DNA from: Winogradskyella ludwigii
Lineage (GTDB): Bacteria > Bacteroidota > Bacteroidia > Flavobacteriales > Flavobacteriaceae
Assembly: GCF_013403985.1 (NCBI RefSeq)
Contig: NZ_JABFDF010000002.1
Span: forward strand, 62,001-126,000
DNA length: 64,000 nucleotides
Direction of reading: 5' to 3'
Positions 63,150-64,000 of the stretch are shown in pieces (positions within the stretch are counted from its first letter, which is position 1; each line of letters starts with the position of its first letter). The translations under genes and the position numbers were made by a program. The notes below the pieces were generated by a model, which worked only from the letters and a program-made list of their open reading frames with translations, did no database searches and had not been told where the DNA came from.

Positions 63150-63221
63150 CGCAGATTTCGCAAATACTCGCAGATTTTTTTAGTTACTCTTCTGCCTAAA
63201 TAATTGAAATCCTCAGGAACC
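63150..63221. repeat. Right boundary repeat of the GxxExxY cassette
   Basis: CGCAGATTTCGCAAATACTC and CAGATTTTTTT match the left half of the 62637 repeat in the same orientation. TCTGCCTAAAT...GAAATCC (63191-63213) is a decayed version of its right half. The gene at 62732 lies between the two. Confidence 0.65.
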
Positions 63222-63224
63222 TAT

Positions 63225-63953
63225 TTACCCACGAGCTAGTTTTAAAAACACATCATTCATATTATCTACATTAAACTGTTCTTTTAATTTCTTTGGTGTA
63301 TCTAAAGCTTCAATTTTTCCGTTTACCATAATGGAAACTCGGTCGCAATATTCGGCTTCATCCATGTAATGTGTGGTAACAAAAACAGTTGTGCCTTGGT
63401 TAGCTGCTTTATAAATCATTTCCCAAAATTGACGTCTTGTAATTGGGTCTACGCCTCCTGTTGGTTCATCTAAAAACACAATTTTTGGGTCGTGAAGTAA
63501 GGCTACTGAAAAAGATAGTTTTTGTTTCCATCCTAATGGTAAAGCACCAACCAGTTTATTAGCAACTTCTTCTAAGCCTAACTCTTCAATTAATATTGAT
63601 GCTTTTTCTTTGATTCGTTTTCTTGTTAATCCATAAATGCCTCCAAAGAATGTGATGTTTTCTTTAACTGTTAAATCGTCATACAGCGCAAATTTCTGAC
63701 TCATGTAACCAATATTTTTCTTGATGTTCTCTGCATTAGTAAACACATCGAAACCTGCAACATTAGCTTTTCCCGATGTTGGTTTCGAAATCCCAATCAG
63801 CATTTTCATAGCAGTTGTTTTTCCTGCTCCATTTGCACCTAAGAATCCGAAAATTTCGCCTTTTTCAACATTAAAAGTTATAGCATTTACGGCTGTAAAA
63901 TCTCCAAACATTTTGGTTAATTGGTCTACTTGTATGACGTTGCTATTTTTCAT
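63225..63953 (-). CDS. ABC exporter ATP-binding protein
   Basis: A 242-residue ATPase of the multidrug/YbhF-like class. Walker A is GANGAGKTT (about 35-43), the Q-loop is near YMSQKFALYDDLTVKEN, Walker B is IVFLDEPTGGVDP and the H-loop is FVTTHYMDEAEYCD. The signature loop reads LPLGWKQKLSFSVALLHD instead of LSGGQ, a variant normal for this exporter class. It is the first operon gene seen here, with the GxxExxY cassette between it and its permeases. Confidence 0.92.
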   Translation of the reverse strand: MKNSNVIQVDQLTKMFGDFTAVNAITFNVEKGEIFGFLGANGAGKTTAMKMLIGISKPTSGKANVAGFDVFTNAENIKKNIGYMSQKFALYDDLTVKENITFFGGIYGLTRKRIKEKASILIEELGLEEVANKLVGALPLGWKQKLSFSVALLHDPKIVFLDEPTGGVDPITRRQFWEMIYKAANQGTTVFVTTHYMDEAEYCDRVSIMVNGKIEALDTPKKLKEQFNVDNMNDVFLKLARG

Positions 63954-63971
63954 TTGTTTTACTTTATCTCA

Positions 63972-63987
63972 TCGAGCACAGTCGAGA
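63972..63987. repeat. Dispersed TCGAG repeat, single arm
   Basis: TCGAGCACAGTCGAGA differs by one base from the arm of the inverted repeat at 46993. It lies just upstream of the ABC ATPase gene; its partner arm, if any, is outside the window. Confidence 0.6.
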
Positions 63988-64000
63988 TGTATTAATAGTT

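Noticed and set aside
62637..63221. CGCAGAT repeats as a CRISPR array
   Set aside because: Only two degenerate copies flanking a gene, no regular spacers and no cas genes.

Overview
The window comes from the chromosome of a marine-type member of the Flavobacteriaceae (Bacteroidota). The evidence is low GC, very short spacers, promoter-like TAnnTTTG elements instead of sigma70 boxes, gliding genes gldF and gldG, proteins with type IX secretion (T9SS) C-terminal sorting domains, a TonB receptor with a carboxypeptidase-like N-terminal domain, and clade-typical small families (DUF6452, DUF6048, CCC-motif protein, DUF2752). I see no rRNA, tRNA, CRISPR array, prophage or classical insertion sequence.

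Layout. 1-7.9 kb: a leftward glycogen operon, glgM-glgC-glgE-maltokinase-glgB, the last gene cut by the left edge. This is the maltose-1-phosphate (GlgE) route to glycogen. 8.2-12.1 kb: exported MsrB, a DinB-like protein, dihydrolipoyl dehydrogenase and an acyltransferase. 12.3-17.5 kb: outer-membrane barrels, aroQ, a TM2 protein and xerD. 17.5-21.2 kb: a PAS histidine kinase, rny, a probable 6S RNA, zapA and a coiled-coil partner. 21.3-29.9 kb: an M23 peptidase, a TonB receptor, a T9SS cargo protein, a cysteine desulfurase and a calcium-binding-repeat lipoprotein. 30-38 kb: Smr protein, small membrane proteins, ornithine aminotransferase, MscS-like channel, rlmD, DUF6452/DUF6048. 38-46 kb: purC, a Flavo-1-like structured element, phoH, a SAM hydrolase-family gene, gldF-(extra gene)-gldG and dnaN.

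46-64 kb is the accessory part and the most interesting. A leftward RND efflux operon (DUF4405, TolC, adaptor, RND pump, PII-like protein, DUF2892) has palindromic repeats in its spacers. It is followed by a c-type cytochrome-like lipoprotein, NAD salvage genes pncB and pncA, a sulfide:quinone oxidoreductase-like flavoprotein, a frameshifted T9SS beta-propeller gene and an ABC-2 export operon. Three features here look undescribed. (1) Two copies of a 45-46-residue protein are identical over 42 residues although ten codons differ, all synonymously. (2) A palindrome GTAAC-N4-GTTAC occurs three times exactly and once with one mismatch, each time upstream of a gene in this region, suggesting a Crp/Fnr-type regulon joining efflux, the microprotein/cytochrome pair, the flavoprotein and the beta-propeller gene. 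(3) A GxxExxY (PD-(D/E)XK-like) gene bounded by two direct copies of an imperfect palindrome sits inside the ABC operon and looks like a small mobile cassette.

Functions are read from sequence motifs and family knowledge without database searches. Promoters are assigned by the Bacteroidota -7 consensus TAnnTTTG, with a TTG about 19-24 bases upstream where present.
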